In this document: piece by piece, positions 32,365 to 42,989 of the stretch | Layout of the letters: every line of letters begins with the position of its first letter | Numbering within the stretch: position 1 is the stretch's first letter | NCBI GenBank assembly: GCA_010015675.1 | Contig: ML976985.1 | Coordinates: forward strand, 689,909-753,908 | DNA length: 64,000 nt | Source: Byssothecium circinans | Taxonomy: Eukaryota; Ascomycota; Dothideomycetes; Pleosporales; Massarinaceae | Direction: 5' to 3' | Made by a program: the position numbers and the translations under genes | Notes under the pieces: generated by a model | Databases searched by the model: none | Told to the model about the DNA's origin: nothing | What the model saw: only the letters and a program-made list of their open reading frames with translations

Positions 32365-34786
32365 TCACTCCCCATCCGGGCCCGTTGGATACGTCGTCTG
32401 CTCCAGCCCCGCAAACTCATTAATCCACCCAAAAACAACCTCATGCCATTTTAGACTATTCTCCGGCTTAAGCACCCAATGATTCTCATCTGAGAAAGTC
32501 AAAAACTTGCTCCTCACCCCCTTAGTCTGCAGCACGTTGAAAGCGCTCAAGCCCTCGTTCATGGTGAGTCGGTAATCGAGCTCGGAGTGAATGATGAGGT
32601 GCGGCGTGGCCCAGTTGTCTGCGAAGCGCGAGGGGTCCCACTGCGACCATGAGGAGCTGTTGGACCAGAGAGGGCCGCCGAGGTCGTGGAAGGGAAAGTA
32701 GAGTTCTTCAGAGGCGAGTTGGCTGGTCATGCTGAAGACGCCGTCGTGGGTGACGAGGGCTTTGAATTTGCGGCCCAGGTCGTGGCCTTGGATCCAATTC
32801 ATCATATATCCGCCGTAAGAGGCGCCAAGGGCAACTGCGCGGTCAGTGTCTACGAACTCGAGGTTCTTGTCGATGTAGTCGAAGCCCAAGACGAGGTCTT
32901 CGTACGGGAGGCCGCCCCATTGGTTTTGGATGGCATCGACGAAATCTTGCCCATATCCCGTGCTGCCGGTTGGATTGGGAGTGACTACCACGTAGCCTTG
33001 CTCGGCGAAAAGAGCGGGATTCCAACGCGTGCTCCAGCTGTCGGTCCATGCGCCTTGAGGACCTCCATGGATTAAATAGGCGAGCGGGTACTTCTTCCCT
33101 GAATCGAACGTTGAAGGACGAATGACGAATGCGTGCACGGTGGTATCTGGTGCTGCGCCCAGCCATTTGATCTCACTGATCTGATCCTGCGAGAGTCCGA
33201 ACATGGCGCCACTTCGTGTATTTGATGAGACGTATTTGGTGACGAGCTGGCTAGACTTTGCTTTTTGAGTGTGTTCATCTATGGGGAGAGTGAAATGCAA
33301 ATGGCCACTGAGGGTCTGTTTCTTGTGGTCGGCTGGAACAATCGAGTAGAGGCTGTTGTCGATCAAGCTTGTGGACGACAAGAAGATTTCGCCAGACTTG
33401 AGCACCTTGACGCTGTTAATGGACCCTCCCTTAACGAGTTGAACCGGTACAGATTGAAACTCTCCTCCTTGAAAGGGTCTGCTGTTGCTCGCGAAGAGAT
33501 TTACACGACCTTCCTTCTCAGCCGTAAAATATAGAGTATCGTTGCCACCCCAAGTGATTGACTGCGGGCTCTTATCCCAGATGCCTTTCCCGTTGTTGCC
33601 AGCAAACAAATGAATGACCCAGCCCGGTGTGAGATAGTCGGGAACGATGAAGACCTGGTTTTTGTCGGACTCGTAGCCATCCGTCTTCATGGATAGGAAT
33701 GCGATGCTCTTGCCAGTCTTATCCCAGACTGGGCCCGTGCTTGCGCCTTCAAAGCCGTCGACCGGCACCTTATAAAACTTAGGAAGTTCCTTTACAATGT
33801 CCAGCCAGAAGGTCTTTGAAGCCGAGAGATAGATGTTGGTCTTTGTGTGTGTTGCGGGGTTAAGATCCGGGTCCTTGGAGGTGAAGACTAGACCGTGTTG
33901 TGAGATGTCGAAGTGGTCCGTCCCGCCAAATGGTTCGATTGGGGATGCAAGCTTGCTGCCCTTGAGCGCGTTCTTTAGTTCCGAGAGCTTGTACTTTCCG
34001 GCTACCTTGTAGAGTGTAGCCAGGAAGATGGTATTGCGGTTCTCCGTTACATAGTGGTCCCAGTGGCGGACGAAAAGAGAATCGTACACGCGACCAGTGG
34101 TCAACGGCTTCTCGGCTTTCTCTGGGTTGAACAGATCGCCGCTAGGTTTCGCTTTGCCGGACAGGGCGACGCCATACGTACCATTGCCAATTTGCGCGAG
34201 CTTGACGTTGCCAACGGGGCCATCAATGGTGCCTGCGATATAGCTGCTGTAGAACTGTTAGGCTGTAGAGTATAGTATTGTTCTAGCACATCACCTACCT
34301 GTTCCCGAAATCGTTCACAGGTCCGACCTTTACATGCGTAACGCCGCCTTCGTCCCCATGCAACAGCAACACCGTCTCATCGTCTAGCCATTGCGGCTCG
34401 CTCGACTCTTTCTTGTCAGTCACGAGCGACGATTCCTGGCTCTTGACGTCTAGGAGGCGGACCTCGAGGTTTTTTGCATGCTCCTCGAAGCTGTACGTTG
34501 AGACGCTGTACAGCACTTTGGAAGCGTCTGAATTGGGTAGGCCCTCTGAGCGACGCGGCGCGCTTAGGAGGGCCTCGGGCGTAAACTTCTTCGCGCGGAC
34601 AACCATTCCTTCTGCGGTACTCGAACCAAACAGTAGAGCGAAGGAGAGTAGGGTGTAGACGTAGCACCTGTTTTATAGTAAGTATACAGCCAGTCTCGGA
34701 ATGGGGTACAATGCTAGTCCAAGCTGGGCAGCAGACCTAAACTTGCGGCGAGGGATTGCGCTTGCAATTGGAAGGGAATAGTACAT
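32365..34786 (-). CDS. Secreted dipeptidyl-peptidase V (prolyl oligopeptidase family, S9)
   Basis: The well-supported exons are 34667-34299 and 34246-32365, separated by a 52 bp intron (GTAGGT...CTACAG). The mature N-terminus 'TPEALLSAPRRSEGLPN' is typical of fungal DppV. A beta-propeller region follows, then the alpha/beta-hydrolase domain: 'LIHGGPQGAWTDSWSTRW', nucleophile Ser in 'LGASYGGYMMNW', Asp in 'HSELDYR' and His in 'DENHWV'. The enzyme releases dipeptides from peptides outside the cell and is a known secreted fungal protease. A hydrophobic stretch 'VYTLLSFALLFGSSTAEG' is the signal peptide core but has an upstream stop in frame. A short first exon (34786-34743, 'MYYSLPIASAIPRRK') with the weak donor GTTTAG and a 75 bp intron is proposed. 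The first ATG inside exon 2 (34606) would lose the signal peptide. About 760 residues in all. Confidence 0.9.
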
Positions 34787-35363
34787 GTTGACGGCGTAAT
34801 GAACATGCGCCACCTCGGTAGGCAAATGAGAGAAATTATATCAAAGGAATAACAGCTGCCGCGGAAGACTGTAGAGCGAGAGACTGAAGGTTGCGAACGA
34901 GACGGTGGTGAGGAGGAGCACAAGCTCAGGTGTTTGCAAAGGGTCCTCGACCTCCATTGCAGCTGCCGTGTCGTGAGATCATATGAGGAAATGCTACCTA
35001 CTTTTAAATACCGAGCTGCAAACGCACAACAGGCAATGCGATGATATATGTATTGGCGGTGCAGCAGAGCTCTGGAGCTGTTGTGTTGTTGACTGAAGCT
35101 CGGAGCTCTGGCCGAAGCTAGTTCGGATTTCCCGCATACGTCAAACCCTCGAACCCATGCTTATTTGTCAACAACCCCGCTAAGGTGGTACGAACCCCTC
35201 AAAATTGACCGATGATGATGCCTTCACTTTGCTATTAGCTGCTATGACGCATGGAGATGCACAGAGCCGTCTCCAGTTATTTTTTTCCATACATATAAAT
35301 TTATTAACCTGCAAAATTTGGAAAATTTGGAAAAAGTCCACTGAAGTCCTGAGGACTTACGAA
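34787..35363. other. Intergenic region upstream of DPP V and the tRNA
   Basis: About 580 bp holding the DPP V promoter and the 5' flank of the tRNA. An AT-rich block at 35,275-35,335 directly precedes the tRNA gene. No gene was seen. Confidence 0.45.
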
Positions 35364-35469
35364 ACTCCAGTGGCGCAGTGGCTAGCGCGCCGTTCTTATA
35401 AGGCTCGTCAGATCTTTATGGCCTCGTCTGGTAATGCGGATGCCGTGGGTTCGACCCCCACCTGGAGTA
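35364..35469 (+). tRNA. tRNA-Ile (anticodon UAU) with 33 nt intron
   Basis: The acceptor stem ACTCCAG pairs with CTGGAGT over seven base pairs with discriminator A. The D arm is GCGC-loop-GCGC. The T arm is GTGGG-TTCGACC-CCCAC. The anticodon loop is C-T-TAT-A...A, giving UAU, which reads AUA. The intron (35401-35433) lies after position 37 as usual; the mature RNA is 73 nt. The anticodon stem is CCGTT against TGCGG, with one G-U pair and one U-U mismatch next to the loop. The overall sequence resembles eukaryotic tRNA-Ile(UAU), which is also intron-bearing elsewhere. Confidence 0.93.
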
Positions 35470-35479
35470 ATCTGCAATC

Positions 35480-35495
35480 TTTTTGCGCCTTTTTT
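35480..35495 (+). terminator. RNA polymerase III terminator
   Basis: A run of five T at 35480-35484 follows the tRNA end by 10 nt. A second run of six T at 35490-35495 is a backup. Confidence 0.8.
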
Positions 35496-35936
35496 GAATC
35501 TCCGCGCATCTAGATGTTGTGATATTTTTGCATTTTGGTGGGATTTGGACGAGGCTGGGGCATCCGTGATTAGTTCTTGGACACCTGGAAGAAAAGCTTC
35601 CAACACTTTACAAACGCTCTAGATGAGGCAGCCACGACCCTGTAACTTACCTCCCCGTTTCCGGAACATAGGTAAGTGGACGGAGACCTTTAAATGCACA
35701 TGCTACTGCAGCAAGGAATTAGTTTGCTTTTAATTTACTAGTAATCTTCTCCGAATGCCCATGGATGAGATAAATTTGGATAAAGAAGCAGCAAGGCAAG
35801 TGTACAATACCAGACCAACGAAGTACTTGATCAAATGCTATGCTAATGTCTTACAAGATCTTCAAAGCTTACACAAAGCCACATACAAACACAACCCCCT
35901 TACACCTATCTCATAGCCCTAGGATGGACCAGCGTC

Positions 35937-36880
35937 CGATTCCTGAGATGCGGAAGATGGCGACCAGCGACCTATATCCGCAGCCTAGCTTTCACGGGCG
36001 GCTTGGTAGCTGTAACTATATGGCCCGAAAGCCACATGTTCACTCTTGCAGCGTGGGAACTTGCGAGACGGGAGGATATCACGCTCACGCCCTCTCGACT
36101 GTACGAAAGGGCTTCGCGGTTTACATAGGACGATAGCATACTGGTCGGCGGCACAATGGGGTTGTTGTTTACGATTTGCAAGGCGGGATTTCTGAGTGCT
36201 GTTGGCAGAATTGCAAACCACATACGATGGTGGGCAAGACTCAAGCTGAACGGCTTCCGTTCGTCTCGCGCGCTGTCCAAGGAATTGCCATGGGCGTATC
36301 TGGAGGCGCCTTGGCGTGTGAGATGGTTTCCGCAGACAAGTCCTCGACGTTGCATCATGTCATCACCATAAGAAACATACGCAGATCGGAGCTGTGAGAG
36401 AAGCTATCTAGGAATGAAGAGTTCATGAAGAGTGTTGGCCCGTGGTTTGCACGTCTCATCGACGTAACGGGGCCAAAAGCGTCAGCGAGACGGAGGAGAA
36501 ATTATCTGGCTCGTGAACGAAGCTTATCCCCTGAATCGGTGCAAGAGCTTGTGGAGACCTCGGACGACCTGGACAAAGTGGTCACACGCTGATAGGAGCT
36601 GTTTTCGAAGGGAGAGGAACCGTTGCCGTGGGGAGTTGAAGGCGACGGAGCGCAAAGGGTAAAGGCTGTGAGTTAGTAGGAGCAAAGGTCGTCGTCGTCG
36701 TGGGAGGAGCTCACTGCGAGGGTAAAGCGACTGCCGGACGAGTATCGAGCGAAAGGCGAGAAGATCTTGAGCTTGGCGAGGCAGCTGGAAGGACACCGTC
36801 CTGTGCAAGACTATATGGTTGCTGATCTACTCGACGATCTGGAAAAGAGGGCGGGGGAGGAACGAAGGCGGGGGGACTAG
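35937..36880 (+). pseudogene. Nonsense-riddled gene relic, membrane head and helical tail
   Basis: One frame reads 'AFTGGLVAVTIWPESHMFTL', then 'AWELARREDITLTPSRLYER' up to a TAG at 36126, and continues 'ILVGGTMGLLF'. Near 36,180-36,230 the protein-like frame shifts. It then runs without further indels to 36880: 'VGPWFARLIDVTGPKASARR', 'RSLSPESVQELVETSDDLDK', 'ELFSKGEEPLPWGVEGDGAQ', 'KRLPDEYRAKGEKILSLARQ' and 'DYMVADLLDDLEKRAGEERR'. Stops interrupt this frame at 36395, 36590, 36593, 36674 and 36677, all in one frame. The charged, heptad-like composition on both sides of each stop argues for a formerly continuous gene. The family was not recognised. The paired TGA-TAG and TAG-TAG stops fit C-to-T changes in Arg/Gln codons, compatible with RIP but not proof of it. 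Confidence 0.5.
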
Positions 36881-37339
36881 GGAGGGGGATTAAGGAGGAA
36901 GGAAGGACGAAGGAGGGAGAGAAGAACAAAAGAGGCAGGAACAAAAGAGGGAAGAATAGCAAAGAGAAGAACGAGCAGAGAGAGGTAGGAGGCGTCACAT
37001 GCAGTATGTACCACGAACGCGACACTTGTCTACGTGTGTAGGAACTAGCTCTAAACCATTGCGAACATCCCCGCCTGTTGTTCCGCTTCTTAGTTCTTGT
37101 CTTATCAGCCTGCTAACAGCTCTATATCTCCTCTTTTACCCTCTCATCGCGCATATACCAGTCAATAACATCACGTCTTGTGCAACTCATACTCTGCAGT
37201 GTACGCATACCAAAAGAATATTTCGGTAGAAACTAGATCAATGGTACAAGGCAATGCGAGTATTCGTTATAGCTAGAAGCGGACTTCCAGCGCCTATGAA
37301 ACAACATTTGTACACACAATGCCAACCGCACGGCAATAT
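36881..37339. other. Intergenic region with strand-asymmetric purine tract
   Basis: From about 36,842 to 36,995 the plus strand is almost pure A/G (GGGGGA, GGAAGGAAGG, AAAAGAGG motifs). The rest is mixed sequence leading to the EMC3 3' end. No gene was seen on either strand; the minus-strand open frame here is only the Pro/Phe/Leu-rich shadow of the purine tract. Confidence 0.6.
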
Positions 37340-38356
37340 CTAAGACGCCATCGAGGCGATCAATCGGTCCTCAATGCCCTCGAGGATCCACCAATGCTCA
37401 AGAACTTCCAGGTTCTCTGCTTCGCTCAAGAACAGCTTGTCGGGGTCTTGTTCGGGACCCATCATACCCGCACCGGGGTTCGACATTGCCATTTGTTGCG
37501 TGACCTGGTTCGCAGCTATGACAATGTTAGCTTTCGTACACAGACGTATCAAGTTGCTTGTCCTTACAGTTGTTGCTCCCCAGAATAAAGTTATAAACAG
37601 GCTGCAATCCGAAAAGAGTCAAGAAATACCACGACAAGCTGGACACCCATCTGACGTCCAAATCTTGAGTCCCCACACCAGATTGCAGCATCGACTTGAA
37701 CTGCGGCGTTAACGGAAAAGGCAGTTTCACTGTAGAAAACTCGTCAGCAACTGTCCAATATACCGCCCACCATCTCCACAAGCTACCCCGTCCCCTGGCA
37801 AAGGGTGAACTCACTGATAACAAACCCCGAAAAAAACGCATTAATCCAGCCCATAATCAGCGTCTGCGGCACCATCATCGCCATATTCCCCTTCATCATG
37901 CCCATCATACCCTCCATCGCCGCAGGATCGCTCATCGGATTCGGCCTCGGCTTCCCGCGATTCTCGGGTTCCGCGAGAAACTTGCCCTCCTGGTACGCGG
38001 ACACCATGTACGCTTTACGCGCCTGGAACGCAGCAGGAGATAAGACGTTGGCGTTTTGACGCAGTTGGACGCCGCGGACGAGGGAGCGCTGTTGTCGGAT
38101 TTGCAGGAGGGTTTGTGGCTTGGGCGCGCTTTGGAGGAGCGTCATGGCGTAGTGGCGGAGGATGCCGGTGAGGATCTAGAGGGGGTTAGAGGGGAAGAAG
38201 GAGAGGAGAAAGAGGGACTGTGTACCATGACTACGGTGATGGGGAGGAGAATCCACCAGCTATATCGTATCATCAGCGCGGATTCATAACGTGGGCGGAG
38301 ACTACGCACAACAAGGCGGGGTCCCGGTGGATTGTCTGCACCACAGGCTGAGCCAT
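37340..38356 (-). CDS. EMC3: ER membrane protein complex subunit 3 (EMC3)
   Basis: Five exons (38356-38310, 38259-38226, 38175-37815, 37729-37568, 37515-37340) total 780 nt and 259 residues. All four introns (50, 50, 85, 52 bp) are in phase. EMC3 is the YidC/Oxa1-superfamily core of the EMC insertase, which inserts tail-anchored and multipass proteins into the ER membrane. Visible features are 'TIHRDPALFWWILLPITVVM' (first membrane segment), 'GILRHYAMTLLQSAPK', the Met-rich 'MEGMMGMMKGNMAMMVPQ', 'WINAFFSGFVIMKLPFPLTP' (basic-polar groove strand) and 'FKSMLQSGVGTQDLDVRWVS'. Length and order match the family. It is head to head with SPC2. Confidence 0.96.
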
Positions 38357-38631
38357 GATTGCAGTAGACGACGGATTGGCGATGTCGAGATCGGAGGAAG
38401 AGGCGTGGTGGGTGCAGTGTCGTCGTCGTCGGTTGTGGGGGAGTTGGAGTTGGGAAAGCTCAGCGGAGCCTCTCCGGATTCAAAAAGTGACAGGGGTCGG
38501 TCGTGCCTTCCTTGTGAACACCTTGCCCTCCAAGCTAAGCTCACCATTTCGACAGCACAAGCTCCAAACACTCTCCTCCACACTCTTTCTCCCCAATAAA
38601 TAAATAATACAAGAAAAAACTACAGCCCACA
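38357..38631. promoter_or_regulatory. 275 bp bidirectional promoter, EMC3 / SPC2
   Basis: The interval separates divergent starts of two ER biogenesis genes. The SPC2 side ends in an A-rich leader (ACAGCCCACAATG). No UPR element is recognised with confidence. Confidence 0.5.
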
Positions 38632-39487
38632 ATGTCCTCCTCAACAAAAATCGCAGTCCACTCCCTCTCCGGTAATTTACCTCACCCAACACCTCCCCCG
38701 ACTTGCTAAACTAACAACCGCCCTCCCCCAGATCTCAAAAACACAACCGACGACGCCCTCCCCCACTACCTCCACACGTTAAAATTCCGCCAAATCCACA
38801 AACAAACAGACATCCGCCTCGCCCTCGGCTACACCGCCGTCGTCGTCGCCGCCGCCCTCTTCTACTTCGACTGGAAGTTCGGCTGGGACGTGTCGAAGCC
38901 GTACACGGCGCCCGCCGTCACCGCCTACTTCATCCTCAACTCCGCGTTCAGCTACTGGCTGTGGGTTGTCGAGGCGGGGACTGTGTATGAGGGCGAGGGG
39001 AAGACGGGGAGGGTGAGTCCACACTATACACTCCGTTGCGTTCCTTTCACTGGCTAGAGCAGAGCAAGCGGGGATGGAAATGGGACGTGGGCTAATATGA
39101 TTTTTTGTATCGTAGGTCCGCATAGCTTCCTCGACGAAAAAACACATCCCGATCTATGAATGCGACATCTTCTTCACTCCCGCGCCCATAGCTGCGAATC
39201 CAGAGCAGAAAATCCATATTCGCGCGCCGATGACGCGCTGGTTCACCGCTGATGGGTACTTTGTGGCCAAGCCGTTTCAGCAGTGGCTGGCGTCTGAGGT
39301 GCCGGTTATTGGCGCCGCGGATCCGGGGAATGTGGTGGAGGAGATTGGGAGGGGGAGTGGTGCTGGAGCGGAGGGGGCCCGGGCGATAAATGTGTCGGGG
39401 AGCGAGGCGGTGGATGTGCTGGAGAAGTTGAAGGCTAGTGGGGTGAAGGTTGCGGGTGGTGGGAGTGGGAGGAGGAGGAAGGCGTGA
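38632..39487 (+). CDS. SPC2: Signal peptidase complex subunit 2 (SPC25)
   Basis: Exons 38632-38671, 38732-39012 and 39116-39487 give 230 residues; introns are 60 and 103 bp. SPC2/SPC25 is a non-catalytic subunit of the signal peptidase complex that helps couple it to the Sec61 translocon. Visible features are 'HYLHTLKFRQIHKQTDIRLA', a first membrane helix 'GYTAVVVAAALFYFDWKFGW', a second helix 'VTAYFILNSAFSYWLWVVEA', and the cytosolic domain with 'YECDIFFTPAP'. The C-terminus is Gly/Arg/Lys-rich. Length is normal for fungi. Confidence 0.93.
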
Positions 39488-39768
39488 GTGTGTGGGTGTG
39501 AGGAGGATGGGGGAGGGAGGTTGAGGTGGAGTTGGGAGTTGGGGGGTTGGTATGATGTTGGGTCTAGTGGATATGTGGACTTGAGCAATGGGTAGGCGTT
39601 AGGGAAAAGATATCCCGGGACGGGCGACTCAAATGATATCCACCTTCGTAATATCTAGACGGAGGCCTTGTCTCACTTATATTGAAATCATCTACATTAT
39701 ATCATATGTTCCTCCATCGCAACTCTTTTAACCCCACAGACTCCAGACGATAACATTATACGACATCA

Positions 39769-42700
39769 TCACATCAACATATGCCCCTCCAAACCCACCA
39801 TTCCCCCAACAACAGTACACGCCCCACATAAATGATGATCACATGACATACAATCGACATAAGTATGCATGGGCCACGGACCGCTCTGACACGTGCACTG
39901 TGCGACGTCAGTACTCCCATTCAAACAGAACCCGGAGAGGAGGAGGGAAAGGAGGAGGGAAAGGAGGAGGGAAAGGAGGCGGGAGTCAGGGAAAACTTAC
40001 ACAGTATCGATCGATACGATCAATCTCCCTTCTCCTCCTCTTAGGTAGCTGGTGGGGCGGCGGTGCGGCAACCACACTCAATCCCTCATCCACTCCAAAC
40101 CCTCTCTTCCTCGCCATGACCCCAATGCCAACTCCAACGCCAATATCCTCAACCTGCTCAGGAAAGAAAACTTGCCCACCCGCTGCTCCCTGTCCCTGCC
40201 CAGCATCCACAACTCCAACCTCAACGTCTCGCTCCTGCACGATATCCGCATCCTCAAACACCAACACCGGCGGCGGCGAGAGATCCCCCTCACTCGACCC
40301 TTCCACCTCCACATCTCCCCTCCCCTCCCCCTCAGCATCAGCATCACCCTCACCCTCGCCATCATCATCAAACCTCCCCCGATCCATCCCCTTAAGAATC
40401 TCCCCCTTGCACCTCCCGGCCTCCACACAAACCCACTCGTCAATCCCCCTCCCCTCCGCACAAAAATGCCTATCAATATGATTAAACCGCTCATCCCACG
40501 CCTCATTCCTCCTCTCCTTGAGTTTAACAATCCCCCTACAAAAGCCGCACCAAAACTGCCCCTGGCCATTCTTCCCGATTCGGCGCTCCCTTACATCGCG
40601 GTCGATGCGCTCGGAATCGACGAGGCGGTGCTCAGAGACGAGGTGCGCGCGGAAGAGCTCGGCGCGGTAGAAGATTTTGGCGCAGGGGATGGGCGAGGAG
40701 GTACTGGGTGTGAGGCACGGGAGCGTGTGGTGGCAGAGGAAGGCTTCGAGTTGGAAGTGTTGGCTGTTTTCGTGGCGTTTCCAGTCGGATTTTGCGCCGA
40801 AGCGTTTGAAGCATTGCGGGTAGGTGCAGCCGTAGGGCCGGGTGTGGCGTTTCATATGTTTCTTTAGGTCGCAGGAGCGGGAGAGCGTTGCGGTGCAGCG
40901 TGGGCAGGGGATTCCTCCTCCTGGAGGGGACGAGGCGGTAGCCTTTGAGGAGCGGCGGGAACGGGAGTGGGAGTTGTGCGGGAGGCTGCTGCGTTTTATG
41001 AGGCTGGAGATTGCTTGGGAGGCTTTTAGGGCTTCGGTTTTGGTCATTGCGATGTCGATGTCTGGACTCGTAGTCGAGTTGCTGGTGTCTAAGTTTGTGG
41101 TTACGGAGGGCCGTGGTGGTTGGTTTCCAGTTGCGCCGTAGAGGACTCGCAAGACGACACTCTCTAAGTCTACGTCATCGCCCGATGGAGCGTTTTGTAT
41201 TTCGCTTCTGATGGCTTTGGAGAACTTCTGCAATGCTTGTCTCTGCTGTTGTTCAGCTTTCGTCTGCGGTGCACTCGACAACCTGCTTCCCACGCTACCT
41301 GCCACATCAGCTAGCACGCTTAAAGAATCCTGCCTTCTCCTCCTTCTACCCCCGTGCCCTATTCCGTGCCTATGTGTTGAAGAAGATCCAAAGTTATGAT
41401 CCAGGCCCTTGTTGAAATCGTTGTTTGTCCGGTCCACATCCAGGGCGAATCCATCGGCCGTGGGATGAAAGCCTCCTCCGAAGAACCGGTCAGTGGGATC
41501 CTGGTCTGGGGTTAAACTTATACCGGATGCGGGATCATCAACAAGCTCATTACCAGCACCAGAAGTGCCTATGCCGGCAAGCGTGGTATCCAGCGGGGCC
41601 ACGGATATCGACTCACCAGAGGCAGGAGGAGGAGGAGGGTATGGTTCCTGATAAGCAGACCTACACACATGTTCCAGTCAGAATCCATTTTTTGGTGTCT
41701 GGCACCTCCTGGGAAGAGTGCAGAAGGGGAACAAAGACGTACCTGCGAATCAGATCCTGCTCATCCTCACCTTTGTGCATCCGACTAATATGTTGTTTGA
41801 AATTGTCCAACCTTGGCCATATCTTGCTACGGTTCCGACAATTTTCTGAAGCGCACTGGTACGAATCCTTCTCCACGCCTACGTGGTGGACACTCTTCTT
41901 ATGCCGGTCAAGGTCGTTCTTTGTAGTGAATCCTTTACCGACTGCCGCGCGACGACAATTACGGACGTCACAAATATGCGGTTTGTCATGCTTAAGCATA
42001 TGCTTTCTAACCATCATGTTAGTGCATGATCCGTTTGATCCCGTTTGGTTATACGGGGGGTGTGGAAAGAAACGCACTTAAAATCCGAAGGACATTTGGA
42101 GACCTCCTTGCACCTAGGACACTTGAAACTGTTCCTTCCCTGCCCACTCGCATGTCCATGACTTGGGCTACGCCCGGCACTGCGTCCGCTATACTGGCTT
42201 GCCTGGTCAGATTGCAAATACACGACCTCGGTCGGCTCACTAGACGTAGCCGTAGACATTGTCGACCCTATCTGTGTATTCACGTTCAAGCTATGCACAC
42301 CAAACGTCATGCTAGCCGGCAGTTCCTGGTTTACACGCTCTGGCTCATTACTCCGCACCGAATGTGCTTGATGCGTAAAGTATCCGGAATCTGATTGAGG
42401 AGCTCCACTGTCAATGTCCGATGTGGAACCTCCTCCCGGCTCACGGTATGAGCCGTAATTCACATCCGTCCGCGCGTATGCCGAGGGGTGCCCACCAGTA
42501 TTGGAAGGAAGAGTGGGATTCCGCATTCGGACACTGCTCCAGGGCTCGTCGTGCATGTTGCTGTATACGCGCTTGTAAGATAGGTCCATGGTGTTCACAT
42601 TATCTAATGCGGAACGGGGCCTTCCAGGAGGGGGAACTGCAAGCATCGAATTAGGATCCATGTTATTTTCCTGTCGTTGTTGTGGAGCCGGAGGTCGACC

Positions 42701-42989
42701 CATGCCTTGGTTTGAAAAGGGACCTGGAATCGGTGTCCGTGGGGACGGCGAAGGACTCGATATGCTTCCCAGCGTCCTGTGGTTCTGCTGCTGCCATTGT
42801 GGATATTGTGTATTAGGGTCTACTTGGTGGGTCGATCGGGGGGTGAAGAACTGAGTGTGTTAGTTTGTTGGTCAGCGGGTATGGGCTGGTTGAGATGGTC
42901 GACGTTGATTGGATTGGACGTACGGGTTGACCATCAATACTGAAGTTGAAGGTCGGATTGAAGTGATTGTTATTATTTGGCTGAGTCAT
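39769..42989 (-). CDS. Large C2H2 zinc-finger protein with Cys-rich C-terminal exon
   Basis: Modelled exons are 42989-42924, 42850-42078, 42006-41743, 41660-40001 and 39897-39769, giving 963 residues in phase (introns 73, 71, 82 and 103 bp). The N-terminus is Asn/Gln/Pro-rich. A first finger group reads 'CPRCKEVSKCPSDFKKHMLK' followed by 'HICDVRNCRRAAVGKGFTTK' and 'QCASENCRNRSKIWPRLDNF'. A second group is 'CPRCTATLSRSCDLKKHMKR' followed by 'YPQCFKRFGAKSDWKRHENS' and 'FWCGFCRG'. An acidic region and a 'PKRRRRE' basic patch follow. The last exon adds C-C-x-C...C-x2-C-x2-H-x2-C-x2-C. Without that splice the frame ends 15 bases later at 39986 (925 residues). A nuclear transcription factor role is likely; targets are unknown. 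Confidence 0.85.
39939..39980. repeat. Purine 12-mer tandem repeat inside a predicted intron
   Basis: Three perfect copies of GGAGGAGGGAAA (39939-39974) plus a partial, degenerate fourth. The tract is all purine on the plus strand. It sits inside the predicted last intron (39898-40000) of the zinc-finger gene, where it reads as a pyrimidine run. Confidence 0.9.
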
